This document shows, piece by piece, positions 34,358-42,311 of a stretch of DNA of 64,000 bases. The stretch's first letter is position 1; each line of letters opens with the position of its first letter. Source of the DNA: Streptomyces fumigatiscleroticus (GTDB lineage: Bacteria > Actinomycetota > Actinomycetes > Streptomycetales > Streptomycetaceae); contig NZ_BMQF01000008.1 in assembly GCF_014647975.1 (NCBI RefSeq), forward strand, positions 62,001-126,000, in the 5' to 3' direction. A program made the position numbers and the translations under genes. The notes beneath the pieces were generated by a model. It saw only the letters and a list, made by a program, of their open reading frames with translations. It did not search any database and was not told where the DNA came from.

Positions 34358-35466
34358 GTCGGCTGCTCCTCGGTGTCGGTCGGGATGTCCGTCCAGGCTC
34401 CACAGGCGGCGGAGGCGAGGACGGCTTCGGTGATCCGGGCGGCGCGCAGGCCGTCGGCGAAGCGGGGGAGCCCCTCGGCGGTCCGGCCGCGGATCGCGGC
34501 GTAGGTGTCGGCGACGAAGTCGGCGAAGCACTCGTAGTAGCCCTGGGGGTGGCCGGCCGGCAGTGCCCCGTACGGCGCGGGCGGGGATCCGGGACGTCCC
34601 GGGTCGCGGGTCACCGTACGGTTCGCGTGCCGTCCGCCGATCCAGAGGGTTTCGGGTGTCTCCTGGTGGAACACGTAGCTGGCGTCGGGTCCGTCGAAGG
34701 AGAACGACAGGGCGTTCTTGCGGCCCGCGCTCGCCTGACTGATCACGACGCTGCCGAGGGCACCGGTATCGGTGGTGAAGGAGACGACCGCCCCGTCCTC
34801 GGTGGTGACGGGGACGTGGGTGCCGTCCGGACCGGGCCGGCTCGCCGCGGAGCGCCCGAGCTGCGCCAGGACCCGGACGATGCGCTGGCCGGTGACGAAC
34901 TCCGCCAGGTCGCACCAGTGGACGCCGATGTCGGCGAACGCCCGGCTCGGCCCGCCGACTTCCGCGTCGACCCGCCAGTTCGTGGCGCCGGGGTCGGCCA
35001 GCCAGTCCTGGAGGTAGCTGCCGTGCAGCAGCCAGGGCGGTGCCGCGCCGGGGGCCTGGATCCGGGCCCGGGCCTCGCGGACCGAGGCGTAGTAGCGGTA
35101 GACGAACGGCACGGTGGCGATCAGCCCGCTCCGCGCGGCCAGCCGTGTCAGACGGTCCGCCGTGGCCACGTCCGTGGCCAGCGGCTTCTCGCACACGACC
35201 GCGCAGCCGGCCTCCAGCGCGGCCTGGACGTGGTCGGCGTGCAGGGCGTTGGGGGTGCAGACGTGCAGGACGTCCACTCCCGCGTCGAGCGCCTCGTCGA
35301 CGGAGCCGGCGCCCAGCGCCGCTCCGAACGCCTCGGCGCCCGCTCTTCCTTTCTCGGGGCTGGAGCCCACGACGGCGACCAGGTCACCGCCCGCGGCGAT
35401 GATCGAACGGGAGTGGACCGCTCCCATGAAGCCGGTCCCGACAACGGCAGCGCGCACTGTGCGCAT
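34354..35466 (-). CDS. Gfo/Idh/MocA-family NAD(P)-dependent sugar dehydrogenase
   Basis: A 370-residue oxidoreductase: VRAAVVGTGFMGAVHSRSII (Rossmann GxGxxG), VVCEKPLATDVATADRL (catalytic EKP lysine), and in the C-terminal sheet domain the DIGVHWCDLAEFVTG motif with the usual Asp/His pair. The family oxidises or reduces sugars and inositols, often at C3; DgpA of the puerarin C-glycoside pathway and levoglucosan dehydrogenase belong to it. ATG 35466 follows GAGG. The stop overlaps the next ATG by four bases. Confidence 0.9.
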   Translation of the reverse strand: MRTVRAAVVGTGFMGAVHSRSIIAAGGDLVAVVGSSPEKGRAGAEAFGAALGAGSVDEALDAGVDVLHVCTPNALHADHVQAALEAGCAVVCEKPLATDVATADRLTRLAARSGLIATVPFVYRYYASVREARARIQAPGAAPPWLLHGSYLQDWLADPGATNWRVDAEVGGPSRAFADIGVHWCDLAEFVTGQRIVRVLAQLGRSAASRPGPDGTHVPVTTEDGAVVSFTTDTGALGSVVISQASAGRKNALSFSFDGPDASYVFHQETPETLWIGGRHANRTVTRDPGRPGSPPAPYGALPAGHPQGYYECFADFVADTYAAIRGRTAEGLPRFADGLRAARITEAVLASAACGAWTDIPTDTEEQPT

Positions 35467-35480
35467 GAGACCTCGTTTTC

Positions 35481-35566
35481 TGCGCTGAGCGTTTCCTGCG
35501 CCGAGCGTTCCTGTGCTGAGCGTTCCTGTGCTGAGCGTTCCTGTGCTGAGCGTTTCCTGTGCTGAG
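35481..35566. repeat. tandem 15-16-nt repeat TGTGCTGAGCGTTCC (five full copies and one partial)
   Basis: Five contiguous copies plus a partial sixth between two genes of the catabolic operon. Read on the coding (minus) strand, each unit contains CAGGAA, a ribosome-site-like block, yet no start codon follows until the dehydrogenase. It lengthens the gap between two otherwise tightly packed genes. Confidence 0.75.
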
Positions 35567-35578
35567 GAGCCGTGGAGG

Positions 35579-36481
35579 TCAGCGCGCTCGGGCTTCCTTC
35601 TCGAGCAACCGCAGCAGGGCGTGCTGGCGGCGGACCTGTTCGAGCGAGCGGCCGGGAACGCGGTCGCCCTCGTACTCGCTGGACAGATAGCCGGTATAGC
35701 CGTGCTCGACGAGTGTCGTGACGATGTCCCGCCACGGGATCTGCGCATCGGTGAGGTCGTCGCGGATGTCGAAGAACTTCGCCTGGATGAAGGCGACGTA
35801 CGGCAGTACGTCCACCAGGTCCGCCATGGGGACGGCCAGCGGCCGCCGCCAGCCGGCCTCCTGGGCCTCCTCGTCGAGCCCTTCGTGGTGGGCGTCGGTC
35901 GCGGTGCGCTGGAAGATGCCCGTGTCGATCAGGAGCCGGAAGTGTTCGGTCCCGGTGCGTTCGATGAACGCGAGATAGTCGTCGACGACCTCGTGCCTGA
36001 TGGGGGTGGGCGCGTGGATCTCGGGGCAGATGACGATGCCGAGTTCGGCCGCACGCTCCAGGACCCGTTCGACGACCGGTTCCCAGATGGGGTGCGGCCT
36101 GAGGTCCTGCGACACCACACCGATCTTGGGGCGCAGTGTGGTGAAGCCGAGCGTGGAGGCCAGTTCCAGGTCCCGGCGGAGGATGGTGACGCCCTCGTCG
36201 ACGCTCAGGTCGCGGTGCTGCCACATGCGCGAGTCGATCCAGGAACCGTAGTTGGTGGCGGTCAGCCCATGACGCTCCAGGCCGGCGTGCCAGTCGTCGA
36301 TCCACCGTGTGCTCGGGGTGGGATAGCCGCTGATGTTGCCCTCGCCGAGGATCTCGATGCCGCTCGCGCCGAGGTCGGCGATCTCGGCCATGGCGTCGTC
36401 GAGGGTGAGCAGCGTGTAGATGTCTCCGGTGTAGCTGTAGAGGGAGACGCCGTACTTCAGGGTGTCGTGTCCGCTCGTCAC
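35579..36481 (-). CDS. C-glycoside deglycosidase alpha-subunit-like TIM-barrel protein (CarB/DgpC type)
   Basis: A 300-residue barrel starting at GTG 36481 (GTGA overlap with the upstream beta-subunit-like gene). N-terminus LKYGVSLYSYTGDIYTLLTL; likely metal ligands are Glu in IEILGEGNISGYP, Glu/His in CPEIHAPTPIRH, Asp in LIDTGIFQR, Gln/Lys in AFIQAKFFDI and Glu in LSSEYEG. In known systems (DgpBC, CarBC) such a barrel forms a complex with a small beta subunit and cleaves the C-C bond of 3-keto-C-glycosides with Mn2+. The direct coupling to the DUF6379 gene strongly supports this assignment. Confidence 0.82.
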   Translation of the reverse strand: MTSGHDTLKYGVSLYSYTGDIYTLLTLDDAMAEIADLGASGIEILGEGNISGYPTPSTRWIDDWHAGLERHGLTATNYGSWIDSRMWQHRDLSVDEGVTILRRDLELASTLGFTTLRPKIGVVSQDLRPHPIWEPVVERVLERAAELGIVICPEIHAPTPIRHEVVDDYLAFIERTGTEHFRLLIDTGIFQRTATDAHHEGLDEEAQEAGWRRPLAVPMADLVDVLPYVAFIQAKFFDIRDDLTDAQIPWRDIVTTLVEHGYTGYLSSEYEGDRVPGRSLEQVRRQHALLRLLEKEARAR

Positions 36482-36876
36482 AGGAGGGTGACCTTTCGCT
36501 CGGCGTGGAAGACCGAGGGCTGGAACTCGGCCGGGATGTAGGGGGCCCGGAGGGCGATGTCGACCTTCAGGTGGTGCACGCCCGCCGGCAGTCCGCCCCG
36601 GTGCGGGACGGTGATCGTGGCCGGCTCGTCGAGCTGCCAGCGCACATCGGTGGAGGTGCGCAGTTCGGCGCAGCTGAAGTCGCGGCCCTGCAAGGTCCAC
36701 CGGGGAGTCTCGCGGTCCCAGTACAGGTCGTCGAGGCGGACCTCGACCCCTTCGATGAGACTGCCCCACAGCCCGCGGTAGTTGGGCATGCGCAGTCGGA
36801 ACTGGAACCCGATGATCTCGCCGTCTGCGTCGACGTTGCGTATGCCGCGGTTCTGGATGATGTGCCGGTCCAGCAC
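36478..36876 (-). CDS. C-glycoside deglycosidase beta-subunit-like protein (DUF6379; CarC/DgpB type)
   Basis: A 132-residue beta-sandwich protein: VLDRHIIQNRGIRNVDADGE, GFQFRLRMPNYRGLWGSLIE, DDLYWDRETPRWTLQGRDFS, ending in a HHLKVDIALRAPYIP strand. This pattern is that of the small beta subunits of bacterial C-glycoside deglycosidases, which are not found outside such loci as far as I know. GTG 36876 follows GGAGG by four bases. It overlaps the alpha-subunit-like gene, as expected for two parts of one complex. Confidence 0.85.
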   Translation of the reverse strand: MLDRHIIQNRGIRNVDADGEIIGFQFRLRMPNYRGLWGSLIEGVEVRLDDLYWDRETPRWTLQGRDFSCAELRTSTDVRWQLDEPATITVPHRGGLPAGVHHLKVDIALRAPYIPAEFQPSVFHAERKVTLL

Positions 36877-36917
36877 GGGTCCTCCGGTGGGTTGGGAAGC
36901 GGAACGGTGGTGGTGGG

Positions 36918-38474
36918 TCAGCGTTCGGTCTCGGCGATGCTCCGGGCGCCGCCGACGGCGAGGGCGACCGCGGTCAGGGTCGGGTTGCAGGCGGTGGCGG
37001 TGGGGATGACGCCGTTGCCGGCCACGAACAGGCCGCGCACCCCCCACACCTGGCCGGCCGGATCGCACACGCAGGTGCCGTCGTCGGTGTCGCCCATCCG
37101 GACGGTGCCCTGGTAGTGCAGGGACGCACCCGCGGGGAAGACCAGGGGCGGGGTGTCGTCGAGCGGCTCGCCGAGGGCCGCCGCGGCGTGCAGGATCTCG
37201 GTGCGGGCTCTGTCGATGGTGGCGTGATCGGCCTCGGTCAGCCGGTAGTGGATCTCCATCTCCGGCATCCCGTACTCGTCCAGCGCGTCGTCGCGGAAGG
37301 CCACCCGGTCCTCCGCCCGGAGGTCCTTGGCGCAGAACCAGCCGAGTCCGACGACCGATCCGGGCAGCAGGTCGTCGGCCAGGGGAACCGGCGAGGCGTC
37401 CAGCTGCATGACCTGGCCGTGGAAGGGGTGGGCGTCGGTGAAGGGCACCCATGCGACGCCGCTGCTGGCCGTGATGCCCGCACCGTCCTGCGGCACGGCC
37501 GGCTCGTCCGGCAGATCGCGCATCCGCACGGCGTACACGACCTGCGGCTGGTCGTTGAGATAGCGCCCGAGCGCGGGAGGACGGACACCCGACGCGTGCA
37601 GCAGCTGGGGGGTGCGCAGGCTGTCGCCGGCCACCACGACATAGCGGGCCGCGACGGTGTGGTCCGTTGCCGTGCGCCGGTCACGGACCCGCACCCCGCG
37701 CACCGACGTCCCGGCTTCGTCCAGCAGCACACGGGTGACCAGCGCTTCGGCGAACAGCGTGAAGCGCGGGTTGGAACGGGTGGCATCGCCGAACACCGTG
37801 TCGGCGCCGCACCACAGCAGCCGGCCGTCCCGCGTCCGGCGCACGGCGAGCGGCATCGGCTGCACCGCCCGGTCGGGGGTGCGGTCGTGGTCCACGGCCG
37901 CCGCAAGGCGTTTGCGGACCTCGCCCGCGAACGGCGCGTCGGCCAGCACGTCGGCCGACACGTCCAGCAGTCGCTCGGCTTCCCGCAGCCAGACGGGCAG
38001 GTCGGGAAGGAACCCGATGACCTCGCTCTCACCGGGGCGAGGGCACGCCCCGGTCCAGTGCGCTCCCATTCCGCCCACGTTGCTCGACATCGCGGCGGCG
38101 GGCAGTCCGTCCTCTCCCTCCCGCTGCCACCCCTTCGCCAGCAGGAAGGTACCCGGCCGCTGGAGCCGTCGCTGCTCACTGGCGTAGCCGTCCATCGTGT
38201 CCGTCGAGGCGGCCTCGGTCAGCGGGCGGGGCCCCTCGGAGGACCGCTGGGCACGGGCCCGCTCCTCGGGATCGCCGATGTTCTTCACATGGGCGCCCGG
38301 CGGATCGCTGATCAACGGCCCCGCCTCGAAGGTGGCGACGGTCAGCTGGGGGGCGAGTTCGCTCAGCACCCGGGCATAGGCGGCACCCGCCGGCCCGCTT
38401 CCGACGATCGCGACATCGACCTCGCCGGGGAATCGGGACTCGCCCGCGCGGGCGGCTCGCTCGGTGGTAGGCAT
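36918..38474 (-). CDS. GMC-family FAD oxidoreductase, C-glycoside 3-oxidase-like (CarA type)
   Basis: A 518-residue flavoprotein of the GMC/pyranose-2-oxidase group. FAD-binding VDVAIVGSGPAGAAYARVLS at residues 19-38, a substrate loop with SNVGGMGAHWTGACPRP, VVVAGDSLRTPQLLHASGV, and the catalytic His/Asn region HYQGTVRMGDTDDG ... VAGNGVIPTATACNPTLT. In bacterial C-glycoside degradation, CarA-type enzymes oxidise the glucose C3 hydroxyl (O2 or another acceptor) before the alpha/beta complex cleaves. It is the first gene of the minus-strand operon, 41 bases before the beta-subunit-like gene. Confidence 0.87.
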   Translation of the reverse strand: MPTTERAARAGESRFPGEVDVAIVGSGPAGAAYARVLSELAPQLTVATFEAGPLISDPPGAHVKNIGDPEERARAQRSSEGPRPLTEAASTDTMDGYASEQRRLQRPGTFLLAKGWQREGEDGLPAAAMSSNVGGMGAHWTGACPRPGESEVIGFLPDLPVWLREAERLLDVSADVLADAPFAGEVRKRLAAAVDHDRTPDRAVQPMPLAVRRTRDGRLLWCGADTVFGDATRSNPRFTLFAEALVTRVLLDEAGTSVRGVRVRDRRTATDHTVAARYVVVAGDSLRTPQLLHASGVRPPALGRYLNDQPQVVYAVRMRDLPDEPAVPQDGAGITASSGVAWVPFTDAHPFHGQVMQLDASPVPLADDLLPGSVVGLGWFCAKDLRAEDRVAFRDDALDEYGMPEMEIHYRLTEADHATIDRARTEILHAAAALGEPLDDTPPLVFPAGASLHYQGTVRMGDTDDGTCVCDPAGQVWGVRGLFVAGNGVIPTATACNPTLTAVALAVGGARSIAETER

Positions 38475-38544
38475 CCGGGACCTCTCTCGAAACGGTCGAA
38501 GAGCCGCAGAACAACTTCCTGATCTGCACGCTCAAGACGAGCCA

Positions 38545-38641
38545 CACTTTAGTGCCTCAGGAGCATAAGACAAGCCCGTAACTCTCCGAGCGCGTAATTC
38601 ATAGCTGGCAACCAGCTACGCCAGAACCATTGACTTAAGTC
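38545..38641. promoter_or_regulatory. divergent control region with three palindromes (catabolic operon / symporter)
   Basis: In the 230-bp, locally A/T-rich gap are CACTTTAGTG (38545-38554), TAGCTGG-CAA-CCAGCTA (38602-38618, perfect 7-bp arms) and GACTTAAGTC (38632-38641, perfect). The last two have the size of repressor sites and lie between the two start codons. The ROK protein at the end of the operon is the obvious candidate binder. Confidence 0.6.
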
Positions 38642-38704
38642 CTTGAGGGACACAAGATGCGCCACAAGCCGTCCAGGCGATGACGCTGACGTAAGGACTC
38701 GACG

Positions 38705-40138
38705 ATGAGCACCAGGCAGCCCGGCACGAACCCGAGGGGACTCGACCCAGCCGGACACGACACGGCCGCGGAGCAGACGCTCGACACGGCGGACGACCCC
38801 CGGGCCGTACGGCGCGGCGAGCGAGCAGCCTTCGCGCTGGGAGACGTGGCCTCCAACCTGACATGGACCACGATCTCCAGCTACCTGCTCTTCTTCTACA
38901 CCGACGTCGCCGGGATCGCCGCCGGGGCGGCCGGCACGCTCATGCTGATCGCGCGACTGCTCGACGCCTTCTTCGACCCGGCGGTCGGGCTGGTCCTGGA
39001 CCGCACCACCTCACGGTGGGGACGTGCCCGGCCCTATCTGCTGTTCGGAGCACCACTGCTCAGCGTCCTGACCGTGCTGACCTTCCTCACCCCCGGGGGC
39101 GGAGGCACGGCCGCGCTGATCTACGCCTATGTCACGTTCGTACTCGTCGGCCTGGCCTACTCGCTGGTCAACGTCCCCTACGGCGCGCTCATGGCCATGG
39201 CGACGAGGGACTCCGGCACGCGCATGCAACTGGCCGGGATGCGGTCGTTCGGTGTCGGGATCGGCCTGATCCTGGTCTCCACGCTGACCCAACCACTGAT
39301 CAGCCTGTTCGGCGGCTCACCGACGTCGAGGACGGGCTTCGCCTGGACCACCGCCCTGTACGCGGCGACCGGCATGTTCCTCTTCTGGGTCGTCTTCCGC
39401 CTTGTCCGCGAGCGCGTGCCCGCCGCACCGCGGACCGAGGACCGTGACGGATTCGCGGCCTCCTTCAGGACCCTCGCCCGGAACACCCCGTGGCTGACGG
39501 TCTTCCTCTTCTCGATCCTGTCCTTCGCCCGGCTCGGCATCATCACCGGCGGCGCCGTGTACTTCGCCCTCCACGTGCTGGACAAGCCCGCCGCGGTCTC
39601 GGTCATCCTGCTGGCCTTCTCGCTGTCCGCGGTGTTCGGCTCGCTGGTCACCGCCCGAGTCCTGCGGGCGCTCGGTCAGCGCCGGGGCATCCTCCTGGGC
39701 CTCGTGGTCTGCATCGTCCTCTCCGGCCCGCTGTTCGTCCTGCGTGACGACCTCGCCGCGTTCACCGTGGTGTTCTTCGTCGCCAACCTCGCGGGCGGCC
39801 TGGGATTCGTCGCCGTTCCCGCACTCGTGGCGGACACCGTCGAGTGGCAGGAATGGCGCAGCGGCCGCCGCGACGAGGGCCTGCTGTTCTCCGGCTACAG
39901 CATGAGTACCAAGATCGGTGCGGCACTCGGGTCGGCGTGCCTGGCCTGGGGACTGGCGGCCGTCGACTACCGGCCCGACGCGGTCACCGCACAGGCCGGC
40001 CACGGCATCGCGCTGCTCTTCGTCGGTCTGCCCGCCCTCATCGCCGCTCTTCAGGCCGCGTTGATCGCGACGTACTCCCTGGAGGAGAAGCTGCCCGGCA
40101 TCAAGGCGACGAACCTGCGCCGCCGCGAGCAGCCGTGA
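38705..40138 (+). CDS. GPH-family (MelB-like) glycoside/sugar symporter
   Basis: A 477-residue membrane protein with 12 helices. GPH features: FALGDVASNLTWTTISSYLL with FYTDVAG in helix 1-2, the ARLLDAFFDPAVGLVLDRT segment after helix 2 (cation and sugar site Asp residues), SRWGRARPYLLFGAPLL, and in the second half ADTVEWQEWRSGRRDEGLLF. It is transcribed divergently from the catabolic operon and most likely imports its glycoside substrate with H+ or Na+. ATG 38705 after AAGGA. Confidence 0.9.
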   Translation: MSTRQPGTNPRGLDPAGHDTAAEQTLDTADDPRAVRRGERAAFALGDVASNLTWTTISSYLLFFYTDVAGIAAGAAGTLMLIARLLDAFFDPAVGLVLDRTTSRWGRARPYLLFGAPLLSVLTVLTFLTPGGGGTAALIYAYVTFVLVGLAYSLVNVPYGALMAMATRDSGTRMQLAGMRSFGVGIGLILVSTLTQPLISLFGGSPTSRTGFAWTTALYAATGMFLFWVVFRLVRERVPAAPRTEDRDGFAASFRTLARNTPWLTVFLFSILSFARLGIITGGAVYFALHVLDKPAAVSVILLAFSLSAVFGSLVTARVLRALGQRRGILLGLVVCIVLSGPLFVLRDDLAAFTVVFFVANLAGGLGFVAVPALVADTVEWQEWRSGRRDEGLLFSGYSMSTKIGAALGSACLAWGLAAVDYRPDAVTAQAGHGIALLFVGLPALIAALQAALIATYSLEEKLPGIKATNLRRREQP

Positions 40139-40154
40139 GGCCGGCCGCGCGGGC

Positions 40155-40817
40155 CTACGGCGCCACGCCGGTGCCTCCCGCAGGACCGCTGTCCTCGGCG
40201 GAGCTCTCCTCGGGGCCGAGCGGGCTGCCCTCCCACAGAAGGACCCGCCATCCCTGGGCGGGAGAGCCGGAGAGGACCACGACACCGGTGTTGCGCAGCG
40301 CGTGACCCGACGCGTAAGCCACATCGACATTGGCCGCCCGGGCGGCCACCCACATACGGATCGCGGCGCCGTGACTGACCATGGCCACCGTCGCCGCTCC
40401 CGTTCCGGCCGCCTCGGCGACGACGGCGTCGAAGCGGCCGAGCGCTTCCACGCCGTTCTCGCCACCGGGCATCCGGCGCTCGACGTCGCCCTGGGACCAG
40501 GCGAAGACGGTGGTGAGATACGTGGCCACGGCTTCGTCGTCACCACGCATCTCCAGATCACCGGCGGTCACCTCCCGGATCCCGTCCCTGACCTGGACTG
40601 CCAGCCCGGTCGACGCGGCCAGCGGTGCAGCGGTCAGCTGGGTGCGCAGCAGCGTCGACGCGTACAGGGCGTCGATCCTCTCGGACGCCAGTGCCTGTGG
40701 CAGCGCCGCCGCCTGCTCCTGACCGAGGGGGGTCAGCCCGGGTCCCGGCTCCGCGGTGTCCAGGAGGTGCTTGCGGTTGGACGAGGTCTGACCATGGCGT
40801 ATGAGCAGCAGACGCAT
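40155..40817 (-). CDS. histidine phosphatase (phosphoglycerate-mutase-like) family protein
   Basis: A 220-residue protein with the catalytic LLLIRHGQTSSN (His 8) near the N-terminus, LYASTLLRTQLTAAPLA, Glu in PGGENGVEAL and the second catalytic His in MVSHGAAIRMWV. The substrate is unknown. ATG 40817 follows GGAGG. It is convergent with the symporter gene, with only 16 bases between stop codons. Confidence 0.9.
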   Translation of the reverse strand: MRLLLIRHGQTSSNRKHLLDTAEPGPGLTPLGQEQAAALPQALASERIDALYASTLLRTQLTAAPLAASTGLAVQVRDGIREVTAGDLEMRGDDEAVATYLTTVFAWSQGDVERRMPGGENGVEALGRFDAVVAEAAGTGAATVAMVSHGAAIRMWVAARAANVDVAYASGHALRNTGVVVLSGSPAQGWRVLLWEGSPLGPEESSAEDSGPAGGTGVAP

Positions 40818-40903
40818 GCGGGTGGTACCTCCACGGAGCGGAACACCTATCTCCAGCTTCTCACTCGCCGCCCGCACGCGATGTACGGCGGTGAACGGTG
40901 GAC

Positions 40904-41262
40904 TCAGGCGAAGACGATGGTGTGGTTGCCGTTGCGGATCACCCGGTCCTCGGCGTGCCACAGCACCGCGCGGAAGAGCACCGCCCGCTCGACGTCCTGA
41001 CCGATCGCGGACTGCTCGAAGTCGTTGGCGCCGTGTTCGGCCAGGACGCGGGTGGCGTCCGGGCCCTCGATCCACATGTCGTACATGCGATGCGAGAGGT
41101 TCAGCAGCGCCACACCCTCGTGCCAGGCGCGCTGCTCCGTGCGCCAGCCGGCGTACTCGCGGTCGACCACCTCGGGCGTCCACGGCTCGGCGCCCGGCTT
41201 CCACAGCAACTCGACGGGCGAGCCGGCCTCCAGCCTTCAGGACGGCATCGACCAGGCGGTCC
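40904..41262 (-). pseudogene. chimeric deletion scar: start of ligM-like O-demethylase fused to the end of purU
   Basis: The minus strand begins (about 41262) with DAVLKAGG, shifts frame near 41230 into PVELLWKPGAEPWTPEVVDR, GWRTEQRAWHEGVALLNLSH and WIEGPDATRVLAEHGANDFE, the N-terminus of vanillate/3-O-methylgallate O-demethylases (LigM, GcvT fold, tetrahydrofolate-dependent). From about 40999 the same frame reads DVERAVLFRAVLWHAEDRVI and RNGNHTIVF, which is the C-terminal end of formyltetrahydrofolate deformylase (PurU). Both enzymes belong to folate C1 metabolism and are often neighbours in actinobacteria, so a deletion of the DNA between them explains the fusion. Not functional as either enzyme. 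Confidence 0.75.
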
Positions 41263-41332
41263 GGCCCCGCCTCCCCCGCGTTCGGGACGGGGGAAGCAGG
41301 ACCGTGCCGCGGGAGGGAGGCACGGGCGGGGA

Positions 41333-41923
41333 TCACACCGCCGGCTGGGGTGCGGGATGACGGGCCATGAGGTGTTCGATCAGGGTGAGCAGGACGTCCC
41401 GGCCGTCGGAGCGTTCCCGTGCGTCGCACATCACCAAGGGGACCTGGGGGTCCAGGTCCAGGGCGGTGCGGATCTCCTGGGGTGCGCGGTCGCGGATGTT
41501 GTGGAAGCAGTTGACCGCCACGACGAACGGGATGCCCCGGCTCTCGAAGAAGTCGATGGAGGCGAAGCTGGTCTCCAGGCGGCGGGTGTCGGCCAGTACG
41601 ACCGCTCCCAGGGCGCCGCGGACCAGGTCGTTCCACATGAACCAGAAGCGTTCCTGGCCGGGGGTGCCGAACAGGTAGAGCACCAGCTCGTCGCTGATGG
41701 TGATGCGCCCGAAGTCGAGGGCGACGGTGGTCGTGGTCTTGGCGTCGATGCCGACCAGGTCGTCCACGCCCACGCTGGCGCGGGTCAGGTACTCCTCGGT
41801 GTGCAGCGGGGCGACCTCGCTGACCGCGCCGACCAGGGTGGTCTTGCCCACGCCGAAACCGCCGGCGACCAGGATCTTCACGGCCTGGGCCGTCGGTGCC
41901 GGATCAGAGTTCGCGAAGCCCAT
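41333..41923 (-). CDS. cvnD: conservon GTPase CvnD
   Basis: A 196-residue Ras-like GTP-binding protein of the Streptomyces conservon type: P-loop VAGGFGVGKTTLVG, switch II-like TPGQERFWFMWND, base-recognition region VAVNCF. In conservons the four Cvn proteins form a membrane-associated complex likened to eukaryotic G-protein signalling. It overlaps cvnC by 20 bp and is the last gene of the cluster. No cytochrome P450 follows, unlike several other conservons. Confidence 0.92.
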   Translation of the reverse strand: MGFANSDPAPTAQAVKILVAGGFGVGKTTLVGAVSEVAPLHTEEYLTRASVGVDDLVGIDAKTTTTVALDFGRITISDELVLYLFGTPGQERFWFMWNDLVRGALGAVVLADTRRLETSFASIDFFESRGIPFVVAVNCFHNIRDRAPQEIRTALDLDPQVPLVMCDARERSDGRDVLLTLIEHLMARHPAPQPAV

Positions 41924-42311
41924 TTCTCACCGCTTCAAGGATCGTCATGTCGGGGAGTGCGCCGTTCTGTGCGAAGGCCAGGGGCGGCCGGGCCCGCACA
42001 CGGCCGGTCTCGATCAGATCGCCGATGAGGATCTTGGTCACCGACACCGGCAGGTCCAGCTCGGCGGCGATCTCGGCCACCGCGACGGGCCGGCGGGCGC
42101 ACAGACGCAGGACGGTACGGTGTTCCGGCTGAAGTGCGTGCCGTTCGGCCGTGGCGTCCGTGCCGGACGGGGTCTGTGCCGTGACCAGGCTGATCAGGGT
42201 GATCAGGGTCAGATCGTCGCGGCCGGCGGTGGTGCGTCCGCCGGTGATGGTGTAGGGGCGGACCAGCGGTTCGTCGGCGTCGTCGTCCAGCTCCTCCGTC
42301 CAGTGCCTCAT
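41904..42311 (-). CDS. cvnC: conservon DUF742 protein CvnC
   Basis: A 135-residue protein starting MRHWTEELDDDADEPLVRPY. It has the DUF742 pattern VRPYTITGGRTTAGRDDLTL and the winged-helix-like RRPVAVAEIAAELDLPVSVT with ILIGDLIETGRVRARPP. Within conservons it bridges the roadblock protein and the GTPase. Its ATG overlaps the cvnB stop by four bases. Confidence 0.92.
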   Translation of the reverse strand: MRHWTEELDDDADEPLVRPYTITGGRTTAGRDDLTLITLISLVTAQTPSGTDATAERHALQPEHRTVLRLCARRPVAVAEIAAELDLPVSVTKILIGDLIETGRVRARPPLAFAQNGALPDMTILEAVRNGLREL

